From Pseudeuparius sepicola (Eukaryota; Arthropoda; Insecta; Coleoptera; Anthribidae): a stretch of 64,000 nt of DNA. The notes under the pieces are model-generated. The model was not told the DNA's origin, ran no database searches, and saw only the letters and a program-made list of their open reading frames with translations. The translations under genes and the position numbers were made by a program. The stretch covers positions 17,747,735 to 17,811,734 of the forward strand of contig OY987307.1 of assembly GCA_963920635.1 (NCBI GenBank), read 5' to 3'. Shown here piece by piece: positions 1 through 11,844 of the stretch. Each line of letters opens with the position of its first letter. The first letter of the stretch is position 1.

Positions 1-229
1 CATATTCTGATGATAAATCTCGGAACTGCACTTATCCAACAATTATCTTTTGTTGGCAGTTTTCGGCGGGTTTCCATGATGTGCTGGGAAACCCGTTTAA
101 TAAATTATTTCTCTCACAGATGCTCAGGGAGCTCGTTCTAGTCTAGAGGTGGTGCAGAAGCTTATAAAATGGTGGTATTTGGGGGGGGGGGGGTTTGAAC
201 CCCCAAAACCCCCCTCAGATACGACCCTG
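1..229. mobile_element. hAT terminal fragment (G-tract family), cut by window start
   Basis: The stretch ends at 229 with a hAT-like terminus (...TACGACCCTG) preceded by a homopolymer G run at about 181-193. Read on the minus strand it matches 2788-2920, the left end of the hAT at 2788-7465, including the shared sequence near 1-60. The other end lies before the window, so no target duplication can be checked. Confidence 0.7.
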
Positions 230-589
230 AGAACAATTGCATTGTTGTAAACACTGTCGGATGTAAATCACACAATGTACTAAGTTTATGTTATTTGTGA
301 ATTAAAAGTAACAGTGATTAAGGGGAAAATGTACTCTTACAGCGTTTGGTTGCAAAAGCAGAAGTGAAAAGCGAGAGCCCGGGATTTCGTTTCAGGTAAA
401 TATTTTACAAGCTACCTTTGAAAGATACCCTAAAACTTTATTTTTTCTCAATATAACTTTTTAAAATTCCTTCTACCTTTTAGTATGATAAAGTGCATTG
501 TTGTAAATAGGTCCAATATAATTATTTTTTAACATTGTTTTTATTGAAAATTTCTTAATTGATTATGATATTTTCATAAAATATGAGCA
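230..589. other. AT-rich stretch, nothing recognised
   Basis: No open frame above background, no clear inverted repeat and no match elsewhere in the window was seen between the hAT end and repeat family A. Confidence 0.4.
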
Positions 590-870
590 GGTTTCCATGG
601 GCGTGCATTATTTATTTTATTTTGATTGATTCGAAATCGCAGCAAATAAATATATTTCAGCACTTGACACTAGCTTTACATTTGGAAAATTATCTGCAAA
701 TGAATACCAATATTTCAAATTACATGTAAGTCAAGATTAACTACCTACCTCTTCTTCTTTAACATTTTTGTGATATTGGCTAAGAACGCGTTTCGTGATA
801 CGCCACTGGCCTGTCGTGCGATGTGGCAGTCGGTAACACGGCCGCGAGCTCTGTTAGGCGTCCTCTCGCT
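590..870 (+). repeat. Dispersed repeat family A, copy 1
   Basis: A segment of about 280 bp recurs in the same orientation at 21325-21605. The two share long near-identical runs, including a stretch ending in TACGCCACTGGCCTGTCG and the following GTGGCAGTCGGT. Homology continues past the hAT-like TACGCCACTG, so that motif is not the element boundary here. Confidence 0.7.
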
Positions 871-984
871 CTTTTCTTAGCTCGTGGTAAGGTCACGTCA
901 GGTGAAATTCGGTTTCGAATTTTCGGTCTCGAAGATTTCCGCGTGAAATAGTATATTTCATTACGAGTCTGGAAATAAACATTT

Positions 985-1510
985 TTCCGTGCGCGCGTGA
1001 CAAATTCCCGTGTGAGGCGCAGCCGAACACGAGAAGTCATGCAAGCACGGAAAAATCTATTTCTGGACGTGTAATGAACGATATTTTTTATTATACTTCT
1101 TTGAAAACAGAAACTTAAAACATTTTATCGGCATATTATAATACATTTAATTGACAAAAAATAAACAATGCAGACAATATAGTGTTTGGTATGTATGATG
1201 TGTTTCCATGGTTACTCTCAAATTATTTCAAAGGTGCTTTATTGTAAATTAGTTATTGTCAGATAAGGTGAATAAAACGTCAAAAATATTACAGAAATGT
1301 ATCTAAATATTAAAACACTTACGAATTAAAATACGAAATAGGTATATGTTAAATATCAGAGAGCATATAGAGTTTCTTAAATTTAGTTTACTTTGCTGTA
1401 TATTTCTATTTTTAAATTCGGTATTTTTATTCAGCGCACGGAAAGTTTTTCCGTGCGCTGTTTCCGTGCGCTAGCTCGAAAAACCCCATCTTTCATTATT
1501 GCTAAAACAG
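985..1510 (+). repeat. Dispersed repeat family B, copy 1, with terminal hairpins
   Basis: This block of about 525 bp recurs inverted at 24018-24545. One end (984-1060) is an imperfect hairpin of about 85 bp with arms built on TTTTTCCGTGC and GCACGGAAAAA around a CpG-rich loop. The other end (1434-1470) is a second hairpin using the same core, AGCGCACGGAAA facing TTTTCCGTGCGCT. A shorter related piece lies at 22745-22800. The minus-strand open frame at 780-1040 is a by-product of the CpG-rich end. Confidence 0.7.
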
Positions 1511-1659
1511 ATGAAAATAAGGTGTTTTCAAAGAAGTATAATAAAAAATCTCTTTCAAAAGCTAATTTTCTGTGCTCCGAGGTGAGAGTGTATAGACCGG
1601 GAGATAGTGACGGATTTTTAGATGAGATTTTACTCAGTATGCCTTTCAAAGGGAATTAT

Positions 1660-1829
1660 CGTTGAGTGACGTATTTATAAAGACTTCTCACGGATATAGT
1701 TTTATGTCCTGGAAAACAGATGGCTCTGATGGCTAACAATGTCTTCTGCATTGTATTATATCTCCGGTGAGCCAAAAATGTGTCATACGTGACAGCCGTG
1801 AGCAGTCTTTAATAATATATCAGTCAACG
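1660..1829. mobile_element. Small MITE, family M1 copy 1
   Basis: Terminal inverted repeats begin CGTTGAGTGACG on the left and end CAGTCAACG on the right, with further complementarity around AGACTTCTCACGG and CCGTGAGCAGTCT. The same element of about 180 bp sits at 56053-56232. It has no coding capacity. Confidence 0.65.
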
Positions 1830-1866
1830 GAACTATGTCATATTCTCACAATAATAAGGTATGAAT

Positions 1867-2548
1867 CAGAGTCATCCTGGGTTCTTCATATATGAAAAAC
1901 TGCGTTTTTATTTATTCGAAAAATATGCCTTTTGATATGTTTTTAGTCAGGCTGCCATGTGTTTTATAATTAATGAAGTTCAAAATAGAAAATTCCTCGG
2001 AAAACCATAGGCAGAACCGTTAGCGTGGGCCCAAATGGCTATTACTAATTGTCACGTGAACTTGTTTTTTAAAATTTAATTTTTCCACGTTCCTGAACAG
2101 GCTGCCAATGAGAACTCTGCAAGTTCTTGCTACGAAACTGCTGAAAAACGGATGGCATACCGTTTGCGCATGCCCAAGTACAGTTTAAATTGAATGTTAT
2201 TTAATCATAATATATCTAAATGATGTATTCGATGTAAAATGTAATTGGACATGCGCAAACGGTATGCCATCTTTTCCTCAGCAGTTTTATGACAAGAACT
2301 AACATATTTATCATTGACAGCCTGTTCAGAAACGTAGAAAAATTAAGTATTAAAATACAAGTTCACGTGACAATAGTAGCCCTTTGGGTGAACTTTAACG
2401 GTATGCCTATGGTTTTCCGAGGAATTTTCTATTGGAACTTCATTATAAAGCATACGGCAGCTCGACTAAAATCATACCAAAATGCATATTTTTCGAATAT
2501 AAATGAAAACTCAGTTTTCCATATGCAGAACCCAGGATGACTCTCTGA
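1867..2548. mobile_element. Foldback element F1
   Basis: The two halves are inverted copies of about 330 bp: AGAGTCATCCTGGGTTC near 1868 faces GAACCCAGGATGACTCT near 2545, and pairing continues inward to GGCATACCGTTTGCGCATG (2155) and CATGCGCAAACGGTATGCC (2250). Arms differ by scattered substitutions, so the element is not recent. No transposase remnant is visible. Confidence 0.75.
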
Positions 2549-2787
2549 TTTTCCGAGTTCCAGCAGCAATCAGGTGTGGACCACGAATGGGACCTCGGAT
2601 GGGATTCAGTAAACACAGTCTGGGTGAGTTAGCTGCTTAATTGTATTAATTTTGCTTATTAGTAAACGTCATTTGACGACTTTTTGAAGCTTTTTGTGTT
2701 GTGTTGTGGCCATAACTTATGTTTTTTAGCACATACTTATTGATACCGAACCCTTAATTTGACCGGGATAGACGTGGACTCTATAAC
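2549..2787. other. Short unassigned stretch left of the hAT
   Basis: No repeat or coding signal seen. It ends with the 8 bp TCTATAAC that is duplicated on the far side of the next element. Confidence 0.4.
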
Positions 2788-3343
2788 CAGGGCCGTATCT
2801 GAGGGGGGGTTTTGGGGGTTAAACCCCCCCCCCCCCCCGAAATGGAAACTCGCCCGAAAATTGCCAACAAAACATAATTTTTGGATCAGTACAGTACCGA
2901 GTTTTATCATCAGAATATGCTTTCAAATAAAATAAAACATAACTGGCAACACTGTGTAAACGGTGAACGGTGGTGCATGGCTGTATGTATTTGAAGATTT
3001 ATTCATTATTTTTATGAAAGGTTCAGTTAGGCAAGTGGCGCGAAGAAATCTGTTACCATACCTATACTCTCATAGCCGAAAAACCTACCTAAACACTGCT
3101 ACTATGGCAATTCTGAAGGTGTCGTCAGGCCAGGCGAAGAATTGTGTAGGGATATATCAGTAATAATGAGAAATTAAATAAGTAGAAGAGGGATAGGTAT
3201 AAATGCGAGAAGGAATATTTAGGTATTATTATAATTAATATTTAATATTTTTAAAGTTTTAATGTTAAACTTGTTCGACTTAAACCTGTTTCAGTTTTTT
3301 ATTAAAAACCATTTGAAAATAGCAGTTTTTTTTAACCTTAAAG

Positions 3344-3507
3344 CGTTGGGTGAAGATTTAAAAAGAGAATCTACGCCCATGGAACAGCGTGCCGATTTAA
3401 AAACATCTCCGGAGCCCGCTGGCACCCTCTACATTCCGGACCAGAAATTAAAGCGGATCGATATCGAAAATCTTCTGGCATTTTCGCCGGAGCCATCTTG
3501 CGGCTAG
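3344..3507 (+). CDS. Coding-like island, possible terminal exon, unidentified
   Basis: I do not recognise this sequence. A pyrimidine tract and AG (TTTTTTTTAACCTTAAAG) end at 3343. An open frame then runs 54 codons to a TAG at 3505-3507. Its second half is clearly GC-richer than the surroundings, with codon-like composition and a peptide rich in E, P, K and S: EPAGTLYIPDQKLKRIDIEN lies in the middle. The frame enters with two bases of a split codon, so an upstream exon would be needed, and none was found. The island lies inside the hAT at 2788-7465. It could be a captured piece of host gene, part of the hAT, or chance. Confidence 0.3.
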
Positions 3508-4209
3508 CGGAAGTAACAATTATTCACAGTCGGTGTCGCTGACTCGAAAGCAAAGTCTAGAAAACAGCACACTGTTTTCTGGGGTATACTGGGATAGCTC
3601 GGTGGGAATTACAGATGGGACATTTCGAGTCTGGCAATATCTTGATTTTGACTTTTGACAGGGTTTTACTTGACATTAAGACCTGGGAATTGGGCCTGGA
3701 GAAAGTGAAAGGTTAGAAAGCGATTTTGTGCGAATTTTGGAGCTGAAAGAATATTCTTGGGCAGTGACAGTAATCTGACAAGTTTATTTGTGATTTTTGA
3801 AGGCTAAACAATAAAGGTGGTAACCAAGGTAACGAGTTTGGACTGTGATTTTTGAGATTCATTACAATATTATTTGCCCCTTTCACTGCTCCCTTTCGCG
3901 ACCAGAAATTTACTTGGGGAAAGGACCCGCCCAAATACACTTATTAAACAGGGGTATCATTCCATCCTTTTCCCTTTAATAGAAATCTTATATTACATCA
4001 ACCACACACGAGCAGAAAATACAGACACAAAATTTTATATTTCCAGCTCCATAGATGGTGTTTATTTTCAACGGGTACGTTGGGATCTATAGTAAACCCT
4101 AGAGCTGCGGGCGAGACTTCGAATTTTTTTTAGCCTTGAAACTCTTTTTACACATTGTGAAACTATTGACTAGTGGGGGACTATTATTATTGCCAAAACA
4201 AATAACATA

Positions 4210-5080
4210 CAGTGTGTCCAACTTTAAAACTGTACAAATCCGTAAAATCTTCATTTTCGGAGACAATCGCCCAAACTTTTTTTTGTTTAAAAGGCCTTCA
4301 AAAACTGCTTCTTTTGACCGTCCCGTCATTTTCAAAATGCAAATCCAGGGCCGGCTGCGATTTTTTTATACCCTCGATTTTCACGAAAACCATTTAGCGA
4401 TTTTTTTATTTAAAATCTGACCCCACAGCATTAATCAGAACACCCAAAAACCCCTTTACACCAAATTTGAATAAAAAATATACAGGGAGTTCCAATCTGC
4501 AGGGTGTCAAAGTTGAGCAAAATAGGACTTTTAAAGGTATCTGCCAAGTCAAGATTGCCATGGAATCCCCTCAAAACAGTTCAATGGTCTATAGGACCAC
4601 TCAAGGTATTGGTGTGCAAAGGTCCAATACAAAATATACAGAGTATTCTTATCTGTGCCATCTCAAAATGCTGAATTTTTATGAAACTTTATATGGGTCA
4701 TGATTGCTGTAGAATCATTGAAAAAATATTGATAAACACAAAAGTAATGTATTTCTTTAAAATTCCTATTTTGCTCAAATTTGACACCCTGCAAAATAGA
4801 ACTCCCTGTATATTTTTTATTCAAATTTGGTATATAGGGGTTTTGGGGTGTTCTGATTAACGCTGTGGGGTCAGATTTTAAATAAAAAAATCGCTAAATA
4901 GTTTTCGAGAAAATTGGGGGTATAAAAAAATGGTAGCCGGCCCTGGATTTGCATTTTAATAATAGCAGGAAGGTCAAAAGAAGCGGTTTTTGAAGGCCTT
5001 TCAAACAAAAAAAGTTTAGGCTCTTATCTCTAAAAATGAAGATTTTACGGATTTGTACAGTTTTAAAGTTGGACACCCTG
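4210..5080. mobile_element. Palindromic MITE, family X copy 1
   Basis: Terminal repeats CAGTGTGTCCAACTTTAAAA (4210) and TTTTAAAGTTGGACACCCTG (ending 5080) are flanked by TA on both sides. The arms pair over several hundred bases, with an unpaired central piece at about 4540-4740. Other copies are at 12946-13795 and, as arms of a longer element, 15891-19901. The open frames at 4136-4703 and 4894-5076 lie in the arms and are not genes. Confidence 0.8.
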
Positions 5081-6905
5081 TATAATAATTGTATATGCGT
5101 TAAAATGTTCTTACTTATATAATTTATTTATGTTGACAATATTTCTGGATTTGGTATTTAGGTGTTTTTTTAATAAATGTGTTTTCTCATTTAACTATTT
5201 TATTTTATTCCTCTCTGTCAAAAAATGTTCAAAGGTAATTCTGACTGAAAATGGGTAATTACTTTCTGGCGTGTTCAGTCAATACCTACTTAAAAAATCT
5301 CAATTCCTACATGTAGGTACATACATAGTCAACAGTTTAAAAAATCCTTATTTACCTACTTTTACTATTTTTGTTTATATCACTAATAAAAGTAGCATTT
5401 CATAAAACAGTGTTAGTTTTTTTTATTAAGAAATTCATTTTCGTCAATGTAATTTGAGCAAAAACTGCAAATTAAACAGTTATAGAGGGCAGGCCGTTAC
5501 CTTGATTTAACTATAGAGAAAAATCAAACGGCAGAACATAAAAAACGCGATCACGTAAATTCAACAAAAGTGTCTACTTAAAACTGAACTTAGCACTTAG
5601 CAGCCAATTTTCTAGGAGCCAAAAATTTCAACGTTTATTTTTTGATGAATATTTTTCTTCATTCTCCAGTTTAATCTGCTTAGAAGGTTTAATAATAGTT
5701 ACCCTTCCTACTTTATTTTTATCAAAATAAATTTGTGGAAATAAGGGCGAGGAAAATTTTTTGCTGCCAGAAAATCGGCTACTAACTTTACACCGGTTTA
5801 GTTAGGCACATTGATTTTTAAATGTCTTCCGATATTTGGCCCCGCCTGTTTAAGTTTAAATAGTTACGAGCCGCCACTGATTAAGTGGTGTGGTATCATA
5901 GTTTGGCAGATATAAGCAATAATATCGTTTTAACGTCCTAGCTAGCTAGCTTTTAAAATTGAGGGTACAGTTTACTCCGGCCTTGTTTTTTTTTTCGACA
6001 AAAATACACCCTGTATACACTGTGTACTGATAGCAAAGTCTAGTATTCTCTAGACTTTGCTGATAGGTTCGGCCAATTATTGGGGCAACACCAAACAGAA
6101 TGTCAACTTACAATTAGAATTTTTTTATCGTTTACACCCCTTGGGCACTGAATCGCCGGACACACAGTATATATTTTTATTAGTTACTTAAGCTAAAAAA
6201 ATAAAAATAAATAACAACCTCTTTCTGTATTCAACATTTTTCCAGAAAAACGCCTAGGTACATTAAAAAATACTCCCTAATAGAGGGAAGGCAATCAGTT
6301 TTTTCACTTTTCTCAAAGTTTTCATTTTGGACATATGTTTTGTTTTTCAAATCAACGTAAGAAATTGAAGCAACATAATGTAGATCACTATATCCTAAAA
6401 AAGAGAATTTTAAAAATCTGCCAATCCGTTAAAATCGTCAAATATCAAACTGAAATACGCCCAACCCTGAATCTATTCCTAATTTTATAAAAGCCAAATC
6501 GTAGAATTATTTCACTGGCCCCTTCTCCCTTCTCCCCCCGTGTCTATTTTTAGACTTGTTTGTCCCGCCCCGAACACAAACGAGCCTTTTGGAATACGAA
6601 ATTGTCGAGTACGAAACCTACCACTAATTATCGATTTTGTTAGAGTCATTGTAATTATCGAAAATAGATGGTGCTAAACAGTAGTACTGGACGAGAGCTA
6701 AATAGAAATAATAATACCGCTATACACCAGTAGATGGAGTTGGTGCGCGGAGGCGAATGACTAGGATCATTGGAAAAAGTTCGAATATCCATAGTCCTTC
6801 GCCTCCAAAAGCGCTCGGCATTTTATCTGGATCCGTGAGAGGTCTTTTTAAACCTTCAGTCAACGCTTAAAGCTATTTCAACTTCAACAGCCACTGCTTT
6901 AACCC
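5081..6905. other. AT-rich interior, no gene seen
   Basis: Interior of the large hAT. A 12 bp hairpin (AGCAAAGTCTAG facing CTAGACTTTGCT) lies at about 6032-6061, and a MITE-like end (ACACCCTGTATAC) near 6005-6018. No coding signal recognised. Confidence 0.4.
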
Positions 6906-7465
6906 CTCCAGGGCCGGCTCTAGGCGGGTGCGAACGATGCGGCGTACCCGGCCTGCGTTTTGACTGGCCCCGCGCCTCCGAGTCCAGTGTACAGGGTTAT
7001 CCAGTCAGTAGCGTATTTAAAAGGGCGGGGCCTAAACCATTTCCGAATTTGAAAATATTCACTGCAGCTTGAAAATCTGAAGATATTAGGATTTCCTAAG
7101 ACTAATTTTAAGTAATTTTCCTTTACATTTCTAAAAAATTTCGCCTGCGGGGCATTTGACAGAATTATTTTAAATGCACTTGTTTGAAAGAAATTCACAA
7201 AAATTGTCCCTTCCCACCCGAAATTGATTTCTATATACGTCACTAAAGTTATCTAAACTCATCGCCCCGGCCAACTTTTTTAAAAAGTGACATGCAAAAA
7301 ATATACCATTCTAGTGGCGTATCAATTTTCAAAAATTTGTTCTTAATGGATTGAATAATTCCTTGCCAGGGCCCCGTACTTTCAACCGACACCCAGCCCC
7401 CCAAAAGCTTGAGCCGATCCTGAACCCCCCCCCCCCCCCCCAAATTTTCGCTAGATACGGCCCTG

Positions 7466-9359
7466 TCTATAACGGTTCCTTTTTTTGTTTATCTAGCCTT
7501 CTGTGCTGTTATTTTTGTCTAATGTTTTAAGATTGAACGAGGAAGTCGCCATATCGTTCTCTTATTTAGTCGGGGTTTGCCAAGATAATTGTAAAATTTG
7601 CTTAATATTCAGTTTAATATTTCGTAAATTTCCCTTCATTCTACTCAACATCGATGTACTTTTCAATCCTCTTCGAGGCTTGTATGCGAAAATGGGACAC
7701 ATAAATCTGTCACTATCTGACGGTCTAATACTGGTCGCACGTCGTCTAGCTCCAGCTTGAACTGTCCACGATCCAGCCTATACTAAAATCAAGTAACTCC
7801 TACGCCTGGCGTAAATAAAAGCACGTGATCGATGACGTTCCGCGAAATAAGGCTATTAGTCAATAGACCGTAAAATATCAGCGCGTCTAGCAACAGGGAT
7901 GTACTCGATCGCAAAAGCGTTTTTAAGCGGTTTTATCTTGTTGTTTTCAGCTATTTAAACATTGCCACAAATAATTTTATCGATGTTTTGACTCATTTTA
8001 ATTAAGCCAATAAATTTTTTCCGAAATATTTTGACGTAAACGATTGTAAAAGTAAAATTAAATAAAGGTCGCGCCTCAGTGCGGCTCTGGCGAAAATCTC
8101 AACGCACACGTTCTTGTTTACATCAGGTGTAAGAGTTATTTGATTTTAGTATAGAGTCTCGAGTTTTGCCGATGTCGTAACTACTATACGAAGCCTGGAG
8201 TCTCTAATTTTGTTATTTTAATGATGTAACAATCTTCGCAGTGGTTTGACTTATTTTGTTGTACTTCATTTTATTGTAACAACTTTTGATGTGTGATTTC
8301 AAAATGTGTGATTTCAAAATGTTTTCTTTTATTTAACCATCAATGTAGATCAAGCTTCTGGGGCTCTAACCAACCATTTTCGTTATAAAACAAACCCTGT
8401 AAACAACAGAACTTAGGCAACGAACTTACATGACCTATAATTTGTTTCCAAAACAAACACATTGTTTTTAATTTTTCCGAGAAATCATTTTGCCGGACAA
8501 TGTAGAGAAGAAATCCGAGAACGTGTTTAAAAAATAAAACGAAGTGCACTAATCTTTGTAATTCGTCATGCATCGCCGTATAAGAACACAAAGAAGAGAA
8601 ATGTTTAAAAAGTCATCGGAATACAACGCCTGACTATAATTTATTACCAAGTAACATTTGTCGGTCGCAGATACTGACCTTCAGCGATTTAACAAAATTG
8701 GACGGATATAACAGGGTAACAAATTACTTTAAGAGTATAGACCTTGAAGTGGTGATTTTAGAAAGAAGGGTTCTCTCTACTATTTCTACTGAGATAATTT
8801 CAAACTAATAGGTACCTTTAGGTAATATGTATAATTCGTAGAGAATGCTTTAAGGTACTCCTTCTTCGTATTGAACATAACAACGATGTAGTTGTATTGT
8901 ATAGATAAAAACCAATTTATAAAATTTTGATATATGGAGATTATACGCACCAAAGGAAGAGTTTTTAAAATCAAAAGAGTTCTTAAGTCCTTTTTCTCGT
9001 TCTTCTCAGAAACCATTAGTCGCACAAAAATTTTATACCTACCAAAAAATGTTCCTTATAAAATTTTCTATAAAAAAAGGTGCTTACACCAATTTTATTT
9101 TATCCAGTGCATTTAAAGCAACGAGCAATCGAAATTAGGGGTTGCATAGTAACTTTTGATCAACTATTGTATATTAAAGGAAGGGCATCGTATGCTACAA
9201 AACAGCGATGAACATGATATATTATCAAATGTTACCGTCAGATTGGAAGGATTCCATCCGTTAATGTCGTTCTAGGGATCAATAGGGTTTCTTATGACTG
9301 ACAGTTGACTTGCGGAATTGTGGTCAACATATACGCTTCTGCATCATCTATCCCCTATA
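7466..9359. other. Unassigned AT-rich region
   Basis: After the hAT flank the only recognisable piece is at about 7690-7735 (AAATCTGTCACTATCTGACG), resembling the terminus of foldback family F2 at 31479-32434. Short open frames (7503-7760, 8340-8591) show no domain or compositional support. Confidence 0.4.
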
Positions 9360-10876
9360 CAGGGTGTAACTTTGATAAGTACAGAAATTTTAAGGGCAGG
9401 TCGGGAAAAATGCACTTGTTACGGCTATGCAATTAAAATTTTTCTAAAGTGCATATTAACGTCAGAAATAATTTTTTTTAAAACGCTATTAAAACCCCTT
9501 TTTCCGACGCTACGGCCATGGGTCCTTGACCTTGCCGGGACCAGCTGGAACTGAGGCCGGTTCCGGCGGATCCCCCCCAATTCCGCCGTGCAGCGTTGTC
9601 AGACGTATAGCTCTTTCACAGTATTTCAGGAATAGTCTTTCAACTAGTTTTTGAACAAATCTTTAATGGTTCTTTTAGCGAATAGCATGCAAAAAAACTA
9701 CCTTTCGGATGCCTGGATGATTTTCCTTGCGGGTGTCGTACTCCTTTCTTATGTTATCCAAAAATCCTCTCGAAAATCACAAGAAGCACTAGGTAACTGG
9801 TTGCCAGTCGAATCGCTTTTTCCGAGGCTTTTTCGCAGTATTTGAAGAATATTGACGCAACCATGTATCATTTGGTGTATGTGGAGATTAAATAAATAAA
9901 TAAATAATTTTTGGACAACTCCTTAAAGGTTCTTTTAGCGAATAGCTCGACGAATAGCATGAAAAAGCCTACCTTTGAGATGCATCGATTATTTTTACTA
10001 TTTTCTTGTGTTTAGATACTATCCAAAAATCTTCACAAAATCACATAAAGCACTAAGTACCTACCTAACTAGTGGCACTGCTTTTATACGATGGTCGCGA
10101 AGGTATAACACTTCGTAGTCTCTTTTTACGGAAATACGAACAAAACACTTGTTTTTTTTTTCACTGCACACTTAAAGCGGCGCGATGCCAAATATTAGGG
10201 ACGTCTCGGTTTCCCTCAGCTGATTTATTTCAACGGGGACTCGACTAGGTGGATTGTACAATTAGATCCATACCGTATGCGTCTAATAAAACCCGAATTT
10301 TCGCGAACCCTTGAAGCTGCTTCTTTTATCCTCGCGCGTAATTGGGGTACCTAGTAGGAACCTATCTAGCACTGTTTTCATACGAAGGCCGCGAACGTTT
10401 AACACTGCATTTCTTAACGCAAATATGAAAAAATCACTTGTTATTTCACTGCAAATTCGTAGCGGCAATTGCAACAGGTTTGGACATCACTGCTGGTCCA
10501 AAAAAATTGCGAACGGATCTGGATCACAGCAACCGACATCATAAAAAAAAAACGTGGATACCTACCAGCAGTAATTTTCAAAGGTACCTAGGTACCTAAT
10601 TCTGCAAGCAGATTTATTCCACTCTGACATGCGGCAACGTCGCGGTATTCCCCTTCCTAATCTAACGTTATTCCCCTCCATCTCCTAGGGAGAGGTTAGA
10701 CCTCCCCTCTAAGCGCTTTTAGTGACGATCCAGCGGCGTGCATTGAGCACGGATAAAGATTGATTTGCCCCATTTTCTAAACATCGAGTAAAAAAATTTG
10801 TTTTTTCATTTTTCGGTTTTATGAACGTCCCCGATTACGTGGTTAAAATTTCTGTACCTATCAAAGATACACCCTG
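9360..10876. mobile_element. TA-flanked element with internal diverged repeats
   Basis: Left end CAGGGTGTAACTTTGATAAG (9360) and right end CTATCAAAGATACACCCTG (ending 10876) are imperfect inverted repeats with TA outside each, giving 1517 bp. Inside, a module of about 270-300 bp recurs about three times (roughly 9640-9860, 9900-10180, 10320-10470). Shared anchors are GGTTCTTTTAGCGAATAGC, CCAAAAATC and CACTTGTT. No transposase seen. Confidence 0.55.
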
Positions 10877-10957
10877 TATATGCTTTCGGGCTATGCATAC
10901 GCAAGAGCGATATTCGAGCTCATTGTCTTACTTTTTGCGCTATTTCCATGCTAATAG

Positions 10958-11151
10958 TTGAAGAAATGGAAGTTCCACAGAAAGACAAAGGCTGTATCCA
11001 AGCTTTACTCACTGGCATGGGAAAAATAATAAGTAAACGAATGTACAGTTCCAGAGACTTGCAATCATCTAGCGTTATACGCAATTTAAAAGAATCAATA
11101 GTTAAAATATTAAAAACGGAACCAAACTGTTACACCAAAAACATGTTTTAG
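10958..11151 (+). CDS. Possible terminal coding exon, unidentified
   Basis: I do not recognise the product. A plausible acceptor (pyrimidine-rich stretch, CTAAT branch-like motif, AG at 956-957) precedes an open frame running to TAG at 11149-11151. The peptide is lysine- and serine-rich (for example ALLTGMGKIISKRMYSSRDL), and an ATTAAA sits some 50 bp after the stop. It lies outside any identified transposon, 80 bp after the element ending at 10876. No upstream exon was found, and the length (about 64 codons) is compatible with chance. Confidence 0.28.
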
Positions 11152-11271
11152 TCTATAATTGCAGTATTATATCTGTCGCGTGTATACTTTGAACATTAAA
11201 TCACTTTTGGGAACTGTAATTCAGAAGGCGACCTGTGTTCGTTCAATCGGTTATTGCTCGAAATTCATTGG

Positions 11272-11307
11272 ATCGGGGCCCACGGAAAAGTTTCCGTGGG
11301 CCCCGAT
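11272..11307. repeat. Perfect GC-rich hairpin
   Basis: A 17 bp arm ATCGGGGCCCACGGAAA (11272-11288) is separated by AG from its exact reverse complement (11291-11307). The CACGGAAA/TTTCCGTG core also appears in the hairpins of repeat family B. Confidence 0.85.
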
Positions 11308-11625
11308 TGGATAAAATGAAATAGGTGAAATAACCTTTTTGTAGAAAAATGTATAGGGAACATTTTCATTAAGTGTTAAATTTTCTGTGCCACCAATGGT
11401 TTCTGCTTTCTGAGAAAAACGAGAAAAAGCTCCACAGTGCGTGTTAAGGCTGGTTTCTGGGGGTGAAGCTCACACTTCTAACTTAAGAACTGTTTTGATT
11501 TTAAAAGCTCTCCCTTTGATGCGTATAATCTCCAAGTTGCTGCACTTTATAACTTTTTTCTATTCGGCTATTTTAGGTCTAATTTAAATAGACTGTACTA
11601 AAAAGCAGTTGGGACGTTTTAGACT

Positions 11626-11844
11626 TTGGGTTCGTGGCGTACTACGAATCCAATCTCGCAAAGCAACGGTCCAGCGATGATGGACGTGGCTTCGGAGGAG
11701 TTCGGCGCGCTCTCGGCTCTATTCGTGGCTTGTATCTTTATATTTTGTGTGGAAAGGACTATTGAGAGTGCAGCAATGGCTGTTGCAGTCGGACCTTTGA
11801 CGGGTGACCACGGCAGTGCGATCCACGCAACAAATTTTTTTTAG
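11626..11844. other. GC-richer island, open on both strands, unidentified
   Basis: About 220 bp of markedly higher GC is open on the plus strand (a frame containing MMDVASEEFGALSALFVACI) and on the complementary strand in register. I cannot assign a family. The abrupt composition change and double-open frame suggest a fragment of conserved coding or structural-RNA DNA inserted here, but the direction is undetermined. Confidence 0.3.

Larger units (their letters stand above)
2788..7465. mobile_element. hAT element, 4.68 kb, with 8 bp target duplication
   Basis: The left terminus CAGGGCCGTATCTGAGG (2788) and right terminus CTAGATACGGCCCTG (ending 7465) are inverted. Both are followed inward by long G/C homopolymers (about 2820-2838 and 7427-7441). 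The flanks are identical 8-mers, TCTATAAC at 2780-2787 and 7466-7473, the size expected for hAT integration. No intact transposase is visible. It contains a palindromic MITE (4210-5080) and a GC-richer coding-like island near 3.4 kb. A second hAT-like terminus, CAGGGCCGGCTCTAGG, lies near 6909, so another broken element may be nested in the right part. Confidence 0.8.

Noticed and set aside
6906..7465. hAT from CAGGGCCGGCTCTAGG (6909) to the terminus at 7465
   Set aside because: The flanks do not match as a target duplication, whereas the 7465 end pairs with 2788 with a perfect 8 bp duplication.
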